From positions 1-64,000 of the forward strand of contig JAFKKM010000024.1 of the NCBI GenBank assembly GCA_017305555.1: DNA of 64,000 nucleotides. Direction: 5' to 3'. This DNA comes from Hyphomicrobiales bacterium. GTDB lineage: Bacteria > Pseudomonadota > Alphaproteobacteria > Rhizobiales > Xanthobacteraceae. Below the pieces are notes generated by a model. The model did not search any database and was not told the DNA's origin. It saw only the letters and a program-made list of their open reading frames with translations. Position 1 is the first letter of the stretch. Each line of letters begins with the position of its first letter. The translations under genes and the position numbers were made by a program. Below, piece by piece: positions 33,991 to 43,901 of the stretch.

Positions 33991-35280
33991 TCAGCCGCTG
34001 ATGCGTTCGATGGTCGCGCCACAGGCCGAGAGCTTGTCTTCCAGCCGCTCGAAGCCGCGATCGAGATGATAGACGCGGTTCACCATGGTCTCGCCTTCGG
34101 CGACGAGACCCGCAATCACCAGCGACACCGAGGCCCGCAGGTCGGTCGCCATCACCGGCGCGCCGCGCAGCTTCTTCATGCCTTCGACGATGGCGGTTTC
34201 GCCGTCGAGATGAATCCGCGCGCCGAACCGCGCCAACTCCTGCACGTGCATGAAACGGTTCTCGAAAATCGTTTCGGTGATGTGCGAATTGCCTTCGGCG
34301 CGCGTCATCAGCGCCATCAACTGCGCTTGCAGATCGGTCGGGAAACCCGGGAACGGCGCAGTTTCCACGTTCACCGCCTTGATGCCCGCACCGTTGCGCG
34401 TGACGCGAATGCCGTCGTTGTTGACGGTGATGTTGGCGCCGGCCTGCGCCAGCACGTCGAGCGCCGCCTGCAACAGTTCAGGCCGTGCGCCGCTGAGCTG
34501 CACGTCGCCGCCGGTCATCGCGACTGCCATCGCATAGGTGCCGGTTTCGATACGGTCCGGCAGCACCGTATGTCGCGCGCCGTTCAACTTGGCGACACCC
34601 TCGATGACGATGCGCGGCGTGCCGGCACCGGTGATGCGCGCGCCCATTTTATTGAGGCAATCGGCGACATCGAGAATTTCCGGCTCGCAAGCCGCGTTGG
34701 TAATAACGGTCGTGCCCTTCGCGAGCGTCGCCGCCATCAGCGCGACATGGGTGCCGCTCACCGTGACTTTCGCAAAATCGATCTCGGCGCCCTTCAGGCC
34801 GCCCGGCGCTTTCGCGATTACATAGCCGCCGTCGATCGTAATATCGGCTCCGAGTTTCTCCAGCGCCATGATCAATAGATCGACCGGCCGCGTACCAATG
34901 GCGCAGCCGCCCGGCAGCGACACCTTCGCTTCATGCATCCGCGCGAGCAACGGCGCGATCACCCAGAACGAGGCGCGCATTTTCGACACCAGTTCATAGG
35001 GCGCCGTGGTGTCGATGATGTTCGCCGCCGAAATATGCAGCGTCTGACCTTGATACTCGCGGTCGCCGGGACGCTTGCCCGCCGCCATGATGTCGACGCC
35101 GTGGTTGCCGAGAATCCGCTGCAACTGCGCGACGTCGGCGAGACGCGGCACGTTATCGAGGATCAGCGTCTGATCCGTCAGCAGGCTGGCGATCATCAAC
35201 GGCAGCGCCGCGTTCTTCGCGCCGGAAATCGGAATTGTGCCGTTGAGTTGTTTGCCGCCGACGATGCGAATGCGATCCAT
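33991..35280 (-). CDS. murA: UDP-N-acetylglucosamine 1-carboxyvinyltransferase
   Basis: 429 residues. MurA transfers enolpyruvate from PEP to UDP-GlcNAc, the first committed step of peptidoglycan synthesis. Lys22-Asn23 ([10 protein letters not shown]) and the reactive Cys126 in [15 protein letters not shown] are both present, so the enzyme should be fosfomycin-sensitive. The start at 35280 gives [20 protein letters not shown], the normal N-terminus; the upstream open frame to 35358 is not needed. First gene of the block murA-DUF2948-hisD-UPF0262-phosphatase. Confidence 0.97.
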   Translation of the reverse strand: MDRIRIVGGKQLNGTIPISGAKNAALPLMIASLLTDQTLILDNVPRLADVAQLQRILGNHGVDIMAAGKRPGDREYQGQTLHISAANIIDTTAPYELVSKMRASFWVIAPLLARMHEAKVSLPGGCAIGTRPVDLLIMALEKLGADITIDGGYVIAKAPGGLKGAEIDFAKVTVSGTHVALMAATLAKGTTVITNAACEPEILDVADCLNKMGARITGAGTPRIVIEGVAKLNGARHTVLPDRIETGTYAMAVAMTGGDVQLSGARPELLQAALDVLAQAGANITVNNDGIRVTRNGAGIKAVNVETAPFPGFPTDLQAQLMALMTRAEGNSHITETIFENRFMHVQELARFGARIHLDGETAIVEGMKKLRGAPVMATDLRASVSLVIAGLVAEGETMVNRVYHLDRGFERLEDKLSACGATIERISG

Positions 35281-35417
35281 GCCCAGTCCCGTTGTTGCTA
35301 CGCACAAATGTTTAGGCGAAGCCGCGCCCCATTGCAAAATCCTTCCCCAAAGTTCCAATCTTTGCGGCGATTTGATGAGACCACCGGCAAATCAGGCCGG
35401 TATTGCCCCGATAAGCC

Positions 35418-36092
35418 TCAAAGCCGGTTGATATCCTCGCTTTCCAGCAACGGCTTCGGGTAGCCGTGACGCGCCACCGCCAGCATGGCCCGACCGACCT
35501 GCTCGGTGGTGGTCATGTAATTCGGGGCAACTTTATTCAGGAAAGTCAGGAGCGGAGCGGCCACCACATAGGCGGCCTGATACCACGCGGTCTTCGACCG
35601 GATGCCGTGTAGTGGCTGGATGCCGGCCGGCCGGAACATATAGGCCGCCTTGAACGGCAGCTTGAGCAGATCGTTTTCGGTCTTACCCTTGATACGGGCC
35701 CACATCACCGACCCGCGCTCGGTGCTGTCAGTGCCGCGCCCGGTAACATAAACGAACACCATCTGCGGATTGAGTTTCGCGAGCGTCGTCGCGGCGGCCA
35801 TGGTGATGTCATAGGTGAGATGACGATAACGTTCTTCGGTCAATCCGACCGAGGTGACGCCGAGGCAGAAGAAACAGGCGTCGTAACCAGACAATCTGGA
35901 TTCGATGACGGAGAAATCCAGAAAATTATCGTGACGCAACTCCTCGAGCTTGACGTTGCGCCGGCCGGTCACGCTGCGGCCGACGGAAAGAACGTGCTCG
36001 ACATCGGGGTCGAGCAGGCATTCGCGCAGTACGCCCTGCCCGACCATTCCGGTCGCGCCGAACAAAATGACTTTTAATTTGCGACCGCTCAC
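35418..36092 (-). CDS. NAD(P)-binding epimerase/HTATIP2-like protein
   Basis: 224 residues with an N-terminal Rossmann motif VILFGATGMVGQGVLRECL, CFFCLGVTS in the middle, and VYVTGRGTDSTERGSVMWAR then KGKTENDLLKLPFKAAYMFRP, typical of atypical short-chain dehydrogenases related to HTATIP2/YbjT. The Tyr-Lys pair is not in the classical place. Function unknown. It overlaps the start of a small basic protein gene by 4 bases. Confidence 0.75.
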   Translation of the reverse strand: MSGRKLKVILFGATGMVGQGVLRECLLDPDVEHVLSVGRSVTGRRNVKLEELRHDNFLDFSVIESRLSGYDACFFCLGVTSVGLTEERYRHLTYDITMAAATTLAKLNPQMVFVYVTGRGTDSTERGSVMWARIKGKTENDLLKLPFKAAYMFRPAGIQPLHGIRSKTAWYQAAYVVAAPLLTFLNKVAPNYMTTTEQVGRAMLAVARHGYPKPLLESEDINRL

Positions 36093-36289
36093 GCGTCGAG
36101 ACCTTTCCGGATCGCGCCGACATCTGCGTCCGGAGATCCATCGGACTTGACCGCTTCCTGATTGCGTCCGCGCACCTGGGCCTTACGACGCTTGAGGTTT
36201 TCACGCAGCGCCAGTTTCAAACGGTCCTTGCGCTGGTCCTGAGTCCGACCGCCGGAACGAGGCTTGCTGGCGTCTGATTGGTCTGACAT
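36089..36289 (-). CDS. Small basic conserved-type protein
   Basis: 66 residues, ATG at 36289, very rich in Arg/Lys (QRKDRLKLALRENLKRRKAQVRGR). The 3' end overlaps the downstream epimerase-like gene by ATGA, which supports real translation. It could bind nucleic acid or be a ribosome-associated protein; no named family is recognised. Confidence 0.65.
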   Translation of the reverse strand: MSDQSDASKPRSGGRTQDQRKDRLKLALRENLKRRKAQVRGRNQEAVKSDGSPDADVGAIRKGLDA

Positions 36290-36415
36290 GAGCGATGGTC
36301 TTTGGCAGGGCCCTGATGATCTGCTCGGATATGCGGCGGCGATTCGATCACATATGCTGCACCCCAATCTTAGCGGCTACGACCGCGACCGAAAACTGTT
36401 CTGGAGACATAAGCC

Positions 36416-36859
36416 ATGCCTTCTGCGTCCTCGCTGGCCAACCTGCCGCGCCAGACCGTCGCCAACTGGCACCGTTTCGTCGCGACCCGCGATCAGGCGC
36501 TGCTGGCCTCGCTCTTGGCGGAAGACGTGGTGTTTCGCTCCCCGGCCGTCCACGCGCCGATTCCCGGCCGGCCGGCAACGCTTCTGGTCCTGACCACCGT
36601 GGTGCAGATCTTCGAGAATTTCCGCTACGAGCGCGAATTCTCATCCGGAAGCCACGATGCAGGGCTCGAATTCGCTGCCAATGTCGGCAAATTCGAGCTG
36701 AAGGGCATTGACCTCATCAAGTTCAATGCCGAGGGGAAGATGGTCGAGTTCGAGGTGATGATCCGCCCGCTGAAAGCGTTGCAGGCGTTAGCCGAAGCCA
36801 TGGGGAACCGAATCGGCCCGCAATTGATGGCGTTGAAATCGGCGACATCGGCCCGCTGA
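36416..36859 (+). CDS. NTF2-like/SnoaL-type small protein
   Basis: 147 residues with the cone-fold pattern of SnoaL/NTF2 proteins: VANWHRFVATRDQALLASLLAEDVVFRSP at the start, then a helix (LLVLTTVVQIFENFRYEREF) and strands ending DLIKFNAEGKMVEFEVMIRPLKALQ. These proteins act as isomerases or binding proteins; substrate unknown. ATG with GAGAC upstream. Confidence 0.7.
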   Translation: MPSASSLANLPRQTVANWHRFVATRDQALLASLLAEDVVFRSPAVHAPIPGRPATLLVLTTVVQIFENFRYEREFSSGSHDAGLEFAANVGKFELKGIDLIKFNAEGKMVEFEVMIRPLKALQALAEAMGNRIGPQLMALKSATSAR

Positions 36860-36978
36860 CCGTAAATTTTCCCCGATGACGCCGATTTCCGGCGTCCGTG
36901 CTTGCACCTCGGTGAGCCTTGTGGCAAGGATCGGCCGCCTCGGCGCAGCTCTTTCGGGCTGGCCCTGATGTGGCGTTT

Positions 36979-37053
36979 GCTGCCGTAGCTCAGTGGTAGA
37001 GCACTTCATTGGTAATGAAGAGGTCGACAGTTCAATCCTGTCTGGCAGCACCA
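36979..37053 (+). tRNA. tRNA-Thr (GGT)
   Basis: 75 bases with encoded CCA. The acceptor GCTGCCG pairs with TGGCAGC, the D arm is GCTC...GAGC, the anticodon stem CTTCA/TGAAG holds a TTGGTAA loop with anticodon GGT, and the T arm reads GACAG-TTCAATC-CTGTC. Confidence 0.94.
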
Positions 37054-37168
37054 CCCCCGCTTCTCGCGAATTTCTCTCACACCATTACTGCCCCATAGCC
37101 AATTGTGATGGCTGGGCAATTGTGCCTTCCGGCGGTAGTGTTCCGGCATCAGACCAGCGGAGCCGCGC

Positions 37169-37981
37169 GTGCAAGATCCGGTGCATATCGTCCGCCGCCA
37201 GATTTGGCGGGAAACCGGCGTCGAGGCCGGGGATCGCGCGATCCCCGAGGAAACCGCGGTCGCCCTGACTTATAATGGCGGCAGCTACGCCGTGATGATG
37301 GCGACCCCGCAAGACCTCGAGGACTTCGCCATCGGATTCAGCCTGACCGAAGGCATCATCGCGAGCCCAGCCGATATCGACAGCCTTGAAGTAATTCCGC
37401 AGGACGACGGCGTCGAATTGCGGATGTGGCTGCGGCAATCCGAGGCGGATCGCCTTGCCGACCGCCGCCGCCATATCGCCGGTCCGACCGGATGCGGGTT
37501 GTGCGGCATCGATTCGATCGCCGAAGCGATGCGGCCGGCGGCGATCGTCGCACCGGGCGGCTCCTTTACCGCAGGGCAGATCATGGCGGCCATGGCGGCG
37601 TTGTCGCCGTTGCAGGCCCTCAATAGCGCCACGCGGGCGGTCCATGCCGCTGCGTTCTGGACACCTGCCGACGGCATCGTCGCGCTGCGCGAGGATGTCG
37701 GCCGCCATAATGCGCTCGACAAGCTCGCCGGCGCGCTGTTGCGGAACGGCGCCGACGTCACCAACGGCATGGTGCTGCTCACCAGCCGCGTGTCCGTCGA
37801 AATGGTGCAGAAGACCGCCGTGATCGGCGCACCGCTGATTGCTTCGGTCTCGGCGCCCACCGCGCTCGCCGTCCGAATGGCCGCGGCTGCCGGAATAACG
37901 CTGGTGGCGATCGCTCGCCATGACGGTTTTGAGACCTTCGCAAACAATCAAAGATTGAATTTATCGCGCGAACTCGCCTGA
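37169..37981 (+). CDS. fdhD: Formate dehydrogenase accessory sulfurtransferase FdhD
   Basis: 270 residues starting at a GTG. FdhD passes sulfur from IscS to the molybdenum cofactor of formate dehydrogenase. The conserved catalytic loop GPTGCGLCGID (C109, C112) is present, followed by TRAVHAAAF and LREDVGRHNALDKLAGALL, the usual nucleotide-binding blocks. No formate dehydrogenase genes occur in the window, so it acts at a distance. Confidence 0.92.
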   Translation: MQDPVHIVRRQIWRETGVEAGDRAIPEETAVALTYNGGSYAVMMATPQDLEDFAIGFSLTEGIIASPADIDSLEVIPQDDGVELRMWLRQSEADRLADRRRHIAGPTGCGLCGIDSIAEAMRPAAIVAPGGSFTAGQIMAAMAALSPLQALNSATRAVHAAAFWTPADGIVALREDVGRHNALDKLAGALLRNGADVTNGMVLLTSRVSVEMVQKTAVIGAPLIASVSAPTALAVRMAAAAGITLVAIARHDGFETFANNQRLNLSRELA

Positions 37982-38190
37982 TTGGGGTAGATTCAGCCAT
38001 CAGACGGACCTCAATCATGGCCTTCTGCGGTTCCCGATGCGACCAAATCGGATCGCTGATATGCGCATATTGCTGCGATGCGGTGCCGTGCTACCCCTCC
38101 ACGCCAAAGAGCGACGGAAATGCGGCGAACCGACACTCAAATGTGGCAATATCTGGGTACGTTAAGGTTCCATTAAGTAACAAAAATTTG

Positions 38191-38215
38191 TGGTTCCTCA
38201 AAAGGTTAGGAACCA
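38191..38215. promoter_or_regulatory. Inverted repeat upstream of the outer-membrane protein gene
   Basis: TGGTTCCT and AGGAACCA are 8-base perfect arms separated by 9 bases. A further GGTTCC occurs at 38166. They lie in the 337-base gene-free interval 37982-38318, about 110 bases before the porin gene, and could be an operator or leader structure. Confidence 0.4.
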
Positions 38216-38318
38216 AGCACCTGTGACCTCTGGGTAACAGCATTTTACACAAAACGCGTTTATGAGATGGCTCGACGGCGGCGCTTCCACCTCCGCCAGT
38301 TTGCTCTTGGAGAGAAAA

Positions 38319-38975
38319 ATGAAAAAGATTCTGCTTGGTACTGTGGCGCTCATCGCCCTCGGCGCGACCGCGCCAGCACTTGCCGCCGACTTGGCCGCTC
38401 GTCCCTACACGAAGGCTCCGGCCTACGTTCCGGCCCCGATCTACAACTGGACCGGCTTCTATCTCGGTGGTCACGTCGGCGGTTCGTTCCGCGGCGACGA
38501 CAACAACGTGTTCGGTGGCAGCCGCGACGGCTCGTTCCTCGGCGGTGTGCAGGTTGGTTACGATAACCAGTTCGCCCCGAACTGGGTGTTCGGTCTGGAA
38601 GCCAACTACAGCTTCAAGGACACCAACGGCTTCTTCGCCAACCGTGGTCTTGGTTCGGTCACCGGCCGCCTCGGTTACACCTGGGGTCCGGCGCTGCTCT
38701 ACGTGAAGGGCGGTTACGGCTGGGCTGACACCCGCTTCAGCAACGGCTTCGGCGGTGACGGCGGCCGTGACGGCTACACCGTCGGTGGCGGTCTCGAATA
38801 CCTGTTCACCCAGAACTGGTCGGGCAAGATCGAATACCAGTACTACGACTTCGGCAACGTGAACGTCATTGCGCCGGGTGGTATCGTCGGTCGCTTCCGC
38901 AACGACGAGCACACCATCAAGGTCGGCCTGAACTACCGCTTCAACTGGGGCGCCCCGGTTGTCGCCAAGTACTGA
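38319..38975 (+). CDS. Outer-membrane beta-barrel protein (Omp25/31-like)
   Basis: 218 residues with a signal peptide (MKKILLGTVALIALGATAPA, cleavage after LAA-DL). The mature start DLAARPYTKAPAYVPAPI and YNWTGFYLGGHVGGSF are characteristic of the Bradyrhizobium/Rhodopseudomonas Omp25/31-like porin family, followed by repeated beta-strands ending HTIKVGLNYRFNW with an aromatic-rich C-terminus. GGAGAG lies upstream of the ATG. A strong hairpin follows, so it is a single-gene transcript. These proteins are abundant surface proteins that stabilise the outer membrane. Confidence 0.9.
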   Translation: MKKILLGTVALIALGATAPALAADLAARPYTKAPAYVPAPIYNWTGFYLGGHVGGSFRGDDNNVFGGSRDGSFLGGVQVGYDNQFAPNWVFGLEANYSFKDTNGFFANRGLGSVTGRLGYTWGPALLYVKGGYGWADTRFSNGFGGDGGRDGYTVGGGLEYLFTQNWSGKIEYQYYDFGNVNVIAPGGIVGRFRNDEHTIKVGLNYRFNWGAPVVAKY

Positions 38976-39033
38976 GGCTTAAAGTACGAAGGCTCAGCTC
39001 CAGGCTTCCAGCTTGGGACCTGACATACCTCCG

Positions 39034-39064
39034 GAAGGCCGGCGTTCGCGCCGGCCTTCTGCGT
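39034..39064 (+). terminator. Terminator of the outer-membrane protein gene
   Basis: GAAGGCCGGCG and CGCCGGCCTTC form an 11-bp perfect stem with loop TTCG, followed by TGCGTTT. Located about 60 bases after the stop codon. Confidence 0.75.
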
Positions 39065-39174
39065 TTGCGGTATTAAAATGACGAAATCGACCGCATTTTC
39101 CCAAATTTATTAACCCGTGCCCCTGATACTGCGCCCCCGATTGACCTGATAAAAATCACCGGGGCGGGGACGAT

Positions 39175-41328
39175 ATGGCATTGCGAACTGCGTTGAGCAG
39201 CCTGCGGCAACTGAACTTTGCGCGGCCGCGTTTGAAAAACTGGGGCATCAAGGAAAGTCTTTTCACGGCATTCGCCGTAATCGCCGGCGTTGCCGTTCTG
39301 ATCAGCGTCGGCGCGGGCATGATCCTCGGCCAGCTCGGCGGCATGATGCAGGATCTCGGCGGGCGGGATATTCCGAGACTGGCCGCGAGCCTGCAACTGG
39401 CGGCCCGCAGCGCCGACCTTGCCAGCCAGGGACCGGCCGTGCTGGCCTCTCACGACGAGGCCGACCTGACGGCACAGCTCGGTAAGGTCAAAGAGCTTCA
39501 GGACGCAGCGCTCGGTAAACTCGGCGAAATCATCACGCTCGGCGCCGACAAATCGACCGTCGCGGCGTTACAGGAGAACGTCAAAAACATCGACGACGCG
39601 GTGACAAGCCTCGGCAACGCCGCCAAGGAACGGCTCGACCTCGCAACCCGTCATCAGAAGCTCTACGAAGAACTGCGAACCCGTCAGGCCGCGTTCATCG
39701 CCGCCGCGAATCCGGCGATGATGTCGGCTCAAGCCAATATCAATGCCATTCTCACATCCGCCAATCTGTCGACGGACGACGCCACCGAGGCCGCGCGGGC
39801 CGTCGAACTGCTGGGCAATGCGGTATCCAGCACCAATGTCGTCGCCTCCGATATGATGGCGGCGTTGTCCGCCCCGACCAGCGACGCGCTCGAACAAATT
39901 TCGGCATCGCTCGAAGCCGCCAAGAAGCGCGCCACATCCAGCCTCGAAGCCTTGCCCGATCGCCGCAGCACGGCCGACATCAAGGCGGCCGCGCAAAAAT
40001 TGTTGCCGCTCGCCGACGGCAAGGACGGCGTGTTCAAGGTCCGGCAGCGCGAACTCGACTCCATCGATTACGGGCAACTCATCCTCGACGAATTCCGCAA
40101 GCTCAACACCGGCCTCGGCATCAGCGTGCGTCAACTCGTCGAAGGCGTGCAAACCGAGACCGAGACCTCATCCTCGACGGCGCGGCAGACCATTGCTGTC
40201 TCGACGCGAGTGATGATGGGGCTCGGCGCGCTCACCTTGATCGCGTCGATCCTGTTCGTCTGGCTCTATGTCGGCCGCAACATCCTGCGACGGATCGGCG
40301 AGCTGCAACGCGCGATGAAACTGTTGTCGGATGGCGATCTCGAAACTAAGGTCGCGCGCGGGCGTAACAATGACGAAATCGCCGTGATGGCGGATTCTCT
40401 CGAGGTTTTCCGCGAGAACATGATCAGCGCCCGCACCTTGGGAGCCGATCGAGAGCGCGACCAGTTGAGCCGCGCCGAACGCGCCTCGCGCATGGAAGCA
40501 CGCATTATGGACTTCGAGGCCAGCGTGCGTGCCGCGCTGGAACGCGTGCAGTCCTCCGCGAACACGATGGAGGCGACCGCGCAAAACATGTCCGCGACCG
40601 CTGACCGCTCCAACGCGCTGGTGAGCACCGTTGCATCGGCGGCGGAAGAAACCTCCGTCAACGTCCAGACCGTGTCGTCGGGCACCGAAGAACTGTCGTC
40701 GTCGATTCTCGAGATCGGCCGCCAGGTCATCAGTTCGACGGAGATCGCCAGCAAGGCGGTGACGGAGGCGAGCAAGACCGATGCGACCATGCAAGGACTC
40801 GCCGAGAACGCCGCGCGCATCAGCACCGTGATCGACCTGATCCAGACCATCGCCTCACAGACCAACCTGCTGGCGTTGAACGCAACCATCGAAGCGGCGC
40901 GCGCCGGCGAAGCGGGCCGGGGCTTCGCAGTGGTGGCATCCGAAGTGAAGAACCTCGCCAGCCAGACCGCGAAGGCCACCGAGGACATTCGTTCGCAGAT
41001 CGCCAACATGCAGCAGGTCACGACCACAGCGGTCGGCACCATCCAGAATATCGGATTGACCATCGGCGAGATCAACGAGATCACCACCGCAATCGCCGCT
41101 GCGGTCGAGGAGCAGGGCGCCGCGACACGCGAGATCGCGCGCAACATCCAGCACGCCGCGACCGGAACCAGCGAGGTCTCCAGCAACATCGTCGGCGTCA
41201 GTCAGGCGTCCGCCGATGCCGGCGCGGAGGCGAGCCACGTGCTGGCGGCGTCGGGCGAGTTGCGTCGCGAGGCGGATGTGTTGCGCGGCGAGATCGACGC
41301 TTTTCTCTCGAGTATCCGCGCTGCCTGA
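39175..41328 (+). CDS. Transmembrane methyl-accepting chemotaxis protein
   Basis: 717 residues. A first membrane helix at about 29-53 ([20 protein letters not shown]), a periplasmic helical sensor region (about 55-340), a second helix at about 345-365 ([20 protein letters not shown]), a HAMP domain, and a signalling domain whose tip reads [20 protein letters not shown] followed by [18 protein letters not shown]. It is a chemoreceptor for an unidentified ligand. GGGACG lies upstream of the ATG. Unlike the globin-coupled receptor at 24147-25259 it is membrane-bound. Confidence 0.92.
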   Translation: MALRTALSSLRQLNFARPRLKNWGIKESLFTAFAVIAGVAVLISVGAGMILGQLGGMMQDLGGRDIPRLAASLQLAARSADLASQGPAVLASHDEADLTAQLGKVKELQDAALGKLGEIITLGADKSTVAALQENVKNIDDAVTSLGNAAKERLDLATRHQKLYEELRTRQAAFIAAANPAMMSAQANINAILTSANLSTDDATEAARAVELLGNAVSSTNVVASDMMAALSAPTSDALEQISASLEAAKKRATSSLEALPDRRSTADIKAAAQKLLPLADGKDGVFKVRQRELDSIDYGQLILDEFRKLNTGLGISVRQLVEGVQTETETSSSTARQTIAVSTRVMMGLGALTLIASILFVWLYVGRNILRRIGELQRAMKLLSDGDLETKVARGRNNDEIAVMADSLEVFRENMISARTLGADRERDQLSRAERASRMEARIMDFEASVRAALERVQSSANTMEATAQNMSATADRSNALVSTVASAAEETSVNVQTVSSGTEELSSSILEIGRQVISSTEIASKAVTEASKTDATMQGLAENAARISTVIDLIQTIASQTNLLALNATIEAARAGEAGRGFAVVASEVKNLASQTAKATEDIRSQIANMQQVTTTAVGTIQNIGLTIGEINEITTAIAAAVEEQGAATREIARNIQHAATGTSEVSSNIVGVSQASADAGAEASHVLAASGELRREADVLRGEIDAFLSSIRAA

Positions 41329-41357
41329 CGGGGTCGCAACAAGCGGTCCTGTTCCCG

Positions 41358-41385
41358 GTCGGCACCGATTGACACCGGTGCCGAC
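41358..41385 (+). terminator. Stem-loop after the chemoreceptor gene
   Basis: GTCGGCACCG and CGGTGCCGAC are 10-base perfect arms with an 8-base loop, about 30 bases after the stop codon. No T-run follows, so the terminator call is uncertain. Confidence 0.4.
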
Positions 41386-41473
41386 GCGTGGTCCCTGAGC
41401 GCACGCAAATTCGCCTGACTGCCAAAGCGACGCATTCGGGCGCTATCGCAACCCACCGGATGAGGGCCTACGC

Positions 41474-42508
41474 ATGAGCGCATCGATCGATTCAAACCCG
41501 CAAGACGTCGCCGCGCTCGGCGAACCACGCCACGACTGGACCCGGTCCGAAGCGGAAGCGATCTACAACCTGCCGTTTTCGGATCTGATCTTTCAAGCGC
41601 AGAACGTGCATCGCGCTCATTTCGATCCCAATCACATCGAGACCGCGAGCCTTCTCAGCATCAAAACCGGCGGCTGTCCGGAAGATTGCGGCTACTGTTC
41701 GCAGAGCGCGCACTACGACACCGACGTGAAGGCCACCAAACTGATGGATCATCAGGCGGTGCTGGACACCGCGCGCCGCGCCAAGGAGAACGGCGCCAGC
41801 CGCTTCTGCATGGCGGCAGCCTGGCGCAACCCGAAGGACAAGGACCTCGACCGGGTCTGCGACATGGTCAGCGCCGTCAAGGACCTCGGCATGGAGACCT
41901 GTGCCACGCTCGGAATGCTGGCACCCAACCAGGCACAGCGGCTGCGCGACGCCGGGCTCGATTTCTACAATCATAACGTCGACACCTCACCGGAATTCTA
42001 CGGGCACATCATCACCACGCGCACGATGCAGGACCGCATCGATACGCTGGCGCACGCCCGCGACGCCGGACTGAAGATCTGCTGCGGCGGCATCATCGGC
42101 ATGGGCGAACAGGTCGACGACCGCATCGGAATGCTGATCCTGCTGGCTAACTTGCCGAGCCATCCGGAAAGCGTGCCGATCAACATGTGGAATAAGGTCA
42201 AGGGCGTGCCGGTCAACGACACCGCCGACCGTCCCGATCCGATCGCGCTGGTGCGGATGATCGCGCTTGCGCGGATCATGATGCCGAGAAGCGTGGTGCG
42301 TCTCTCTGCGGGACGTCAATACATGACCGACGAGTTGCAGGCGCTGTGCTTCGTCGCCGGCGCGAGTTCGATCTTCATCGGCGACGTGCTGCTGACCACG
42401 AAGAATCCGCAGACTGTTCGCGACGCGGAATTGCTGGATCGGCTCGGCATCCGCTCGAAGCTCGACGACGTGCGCCACGCGGCCCTGCCATCGCAGGCCG
42501 CCGAATAA
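41474..42508 (+). CDS. bioB: Biotin synthase
   Basis: 344 residues, radical-SAM enzyme that inserts sulfur into dethiobiotin. The cluster-binding loop [13 protein letters not shown] (C68, C72, C75) is intact, and [29 protein letters not shown] and [18 protein letters not shown] are the usual later blocks. An N-terminal extension of about 20 residues precedes the core. No other bio genes are nearby. A perfect hairpin terminator follows. Confidence 0.96.
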   Translation: MSASIDSNPQDVAALGEPRHDWTRSEAEAIYNLPFSDLIFQAQNVHRAHFDPNHIETASLLSIKTGGCPEDCGYCSQSAHYDTDVKATKLMDHQAVLDTARRAKENGASRFCMAAAWRNPKDKDLDRVCDMVSAVKDLGMETCATLGMLAPNQAQRLRDAGLDFYNHNVDTSPEFYGHIITTRTMQDRIDTLAHARDAGLKICCGGIIGMGEQVDDRIGMLILLANLPSHPESVPINMWNKVKGVPVNDTADRPDPIALVRMIALARIMMPRSVVRLSAGRQYMTDELQALCFVAGASSIFIGDVLLTTKNPQTVRDAELLDRLGIRSKLDDVRHAALPSQAAE

Positions 42509-42559
42509 ACCTTCGCCAATGGCGGTACGTCTTCACCGCCTTGAACACTTCGGATGTCA

Positions 42560-42599
42560 GGTCCAGACCTGCGAATGCGGGTCTGGACCGTGGTTTTTC
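42560..42599 (+). terminator. Terminator of bioB
   Basis: GGTCCAGACC (42560-42569) and GGTCTGGACC (42580-42589) are perfect 10-base arms; inner GC pairs extend the stem and GTGGTTTTT follows. About 50 bases after the bioB stop. Confidence 0.8.
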
Positions 42600-42637
42600 A
42601 GCTGGCGCCCTGCCGATTGTTTGGCTAAGCCGAGTGA

Positions 42638-43723
42638 ATGAAACCGCAATCGCCACCCATGAAATTCAGAGAACCCGCCTTCCAGAGCCTGGCCGAGACC
42701 CTGCGGTATCCGTGGGAAACACCGCCGGGCCCCAATGAGGTCATCGAACTGAGGCCGGGCGTTCTCTGGCTTCGCCAGAAGCTGCCGTTCCAGCTCAACC
42801 ACGTGAACATCTATCTGCTCGCCGACGGCGACGGCTGGGCGATGATCGATTCCGGCTTCGGCAACGAAGAGACGATCGCGGCGTGGACGGCCCTGTTCGA
42901 GGGACCGCTGAAGAACTTCAACATCACGCGGTTGATCGTCACCCATTCACATCCCGATCACGTCGGCCTCGCGGGCTGGATCGTCGAACGCTTCAACTGT
43001 CCGCTGGTGATGTCGCAGGTCGAATATCTGCAATCGGTCTATCATCAGAACCGCGGCACCGAGGAGCGCAAGGAAGCACAGCGGCTGTTCTTCCGCCGCC
43101 ACGGCATGGATGAAAGCCTCACCGACAAGCTACTTGGCCGCGGCCAGGATTATCTCAAGCGGGTTTCGACCCTGCCAGCCTCGTATCGCCGCATCTCGCA
43201 TGGCGATGAGATCTCGATCGGCACCCGACGTTTCAAGGTCATCACCGGCGGCGGTCACGCGCTCGATCAGGTGATGCTGTATTGCGCCGCTGACAAACTG
43301 TTCCTGTCGGCCGATCAGGTGCTGAGCAAAATCTCACCCAACGTCAGCGTGTGGGCGGTCGAACCCGACCAGAACTCGCTCGGCGAATATCTGGCCTCAC
43401 TGGCCAGCCTGACCACCACCCTGCCCTACGACGCGCTGGTGCTGCCGGGCCATGGCGTGCCGTTCTTCGGCCTGAAGACCCGCATCAAGCAACTCGCTGA
43501 TCATCACGAGGAACGTTGCGGCATGATTGCCGCCGCCTGCCGCGAGTCTCCGAAGACGTCGGCAGAGCTGGTGCCGGTGGTGTTTTACAAGTATCCGCTC
43601 GATGCTCACCAGACCGGATTTGCCGCGGGCGAGTTGATCGCGCACGTCAACTACATGCTCAACGAAGGACGGCTGCTGGTCGAACCGCATACCGACGGCA
43701 TCCTGCGGTTCCGGGCCACCTGA
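42638..43723 (+). CDS. MBL-fold metallo-hydrolase
   Basis: 361 residues. The metal site LIVTHSHPDHVGLAGW contains HxHxDH, with later ITGGGHALDQVMLY and ALVLPGHGVPFFGL giving the other His ligands. The substrate is unknown; similar proteins include glyoxalase-II-like hydrolases and LACTB2-like enzymes, and the C-terminal 80 residues resemble the winged-helix tail of LACTB2-type proteins. ATG at 42638; a second ATG 7 codons later is possible. Confidence 0.88.
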   Translation: MKPQSPPMKFREPAFQSLAETLRYPWETPPGPNEVIELRPGVLWLRQKLPFQLNHVNIYLLADGDGWAMIDSGFGNEETIAAWTALFEGPLKNFNITRLIVTHSHPDHVGLAGWIVERFNCPLVMSQVEYLQSVYHQNRGTEERKEAQRLFFRRHGMDESLTDKLLGRGQDYLKRVSTLPASYRRISHGDEISIGTRRFKVITGGGHALDQVMLYCAADKLFLSADQVLSKISPNVSVWAVEPDQNSLGEYLASLASLTTTLPYDALVLPGHGVPFFGLKTRIKQLADHHEERCGMIAAACRESPKTSAELVPVVFYKYPLDAHQTGFAAGELIAHVNYMLNEGRLLVEPHTDGILRFRAT

Positions 43724-43901
43724 ACGACTATCGTGCCTCGGCGCCGGCTGACGTTGCGCCAGCGCAAACTTGAGACTGCGCCTGCGGCAGAGCCGCCGCG
43801 CGGTCTCTTAGACCTTATTTCGGCTCGACAGCGATCCTGGAAAGGCTCTAAAAAGAGCTGTACCAGGGCGCGGCCCGGTCTTGTCGAGTTCGGATTTTGC
43901 G

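Noticed and set aside
32217-34001. 594-codon plus-strand frame opposite hisD and DUF2948
   Set aside because: Arg/His-rich antisense frame without motifs; the minus-strand genes are well recognised.
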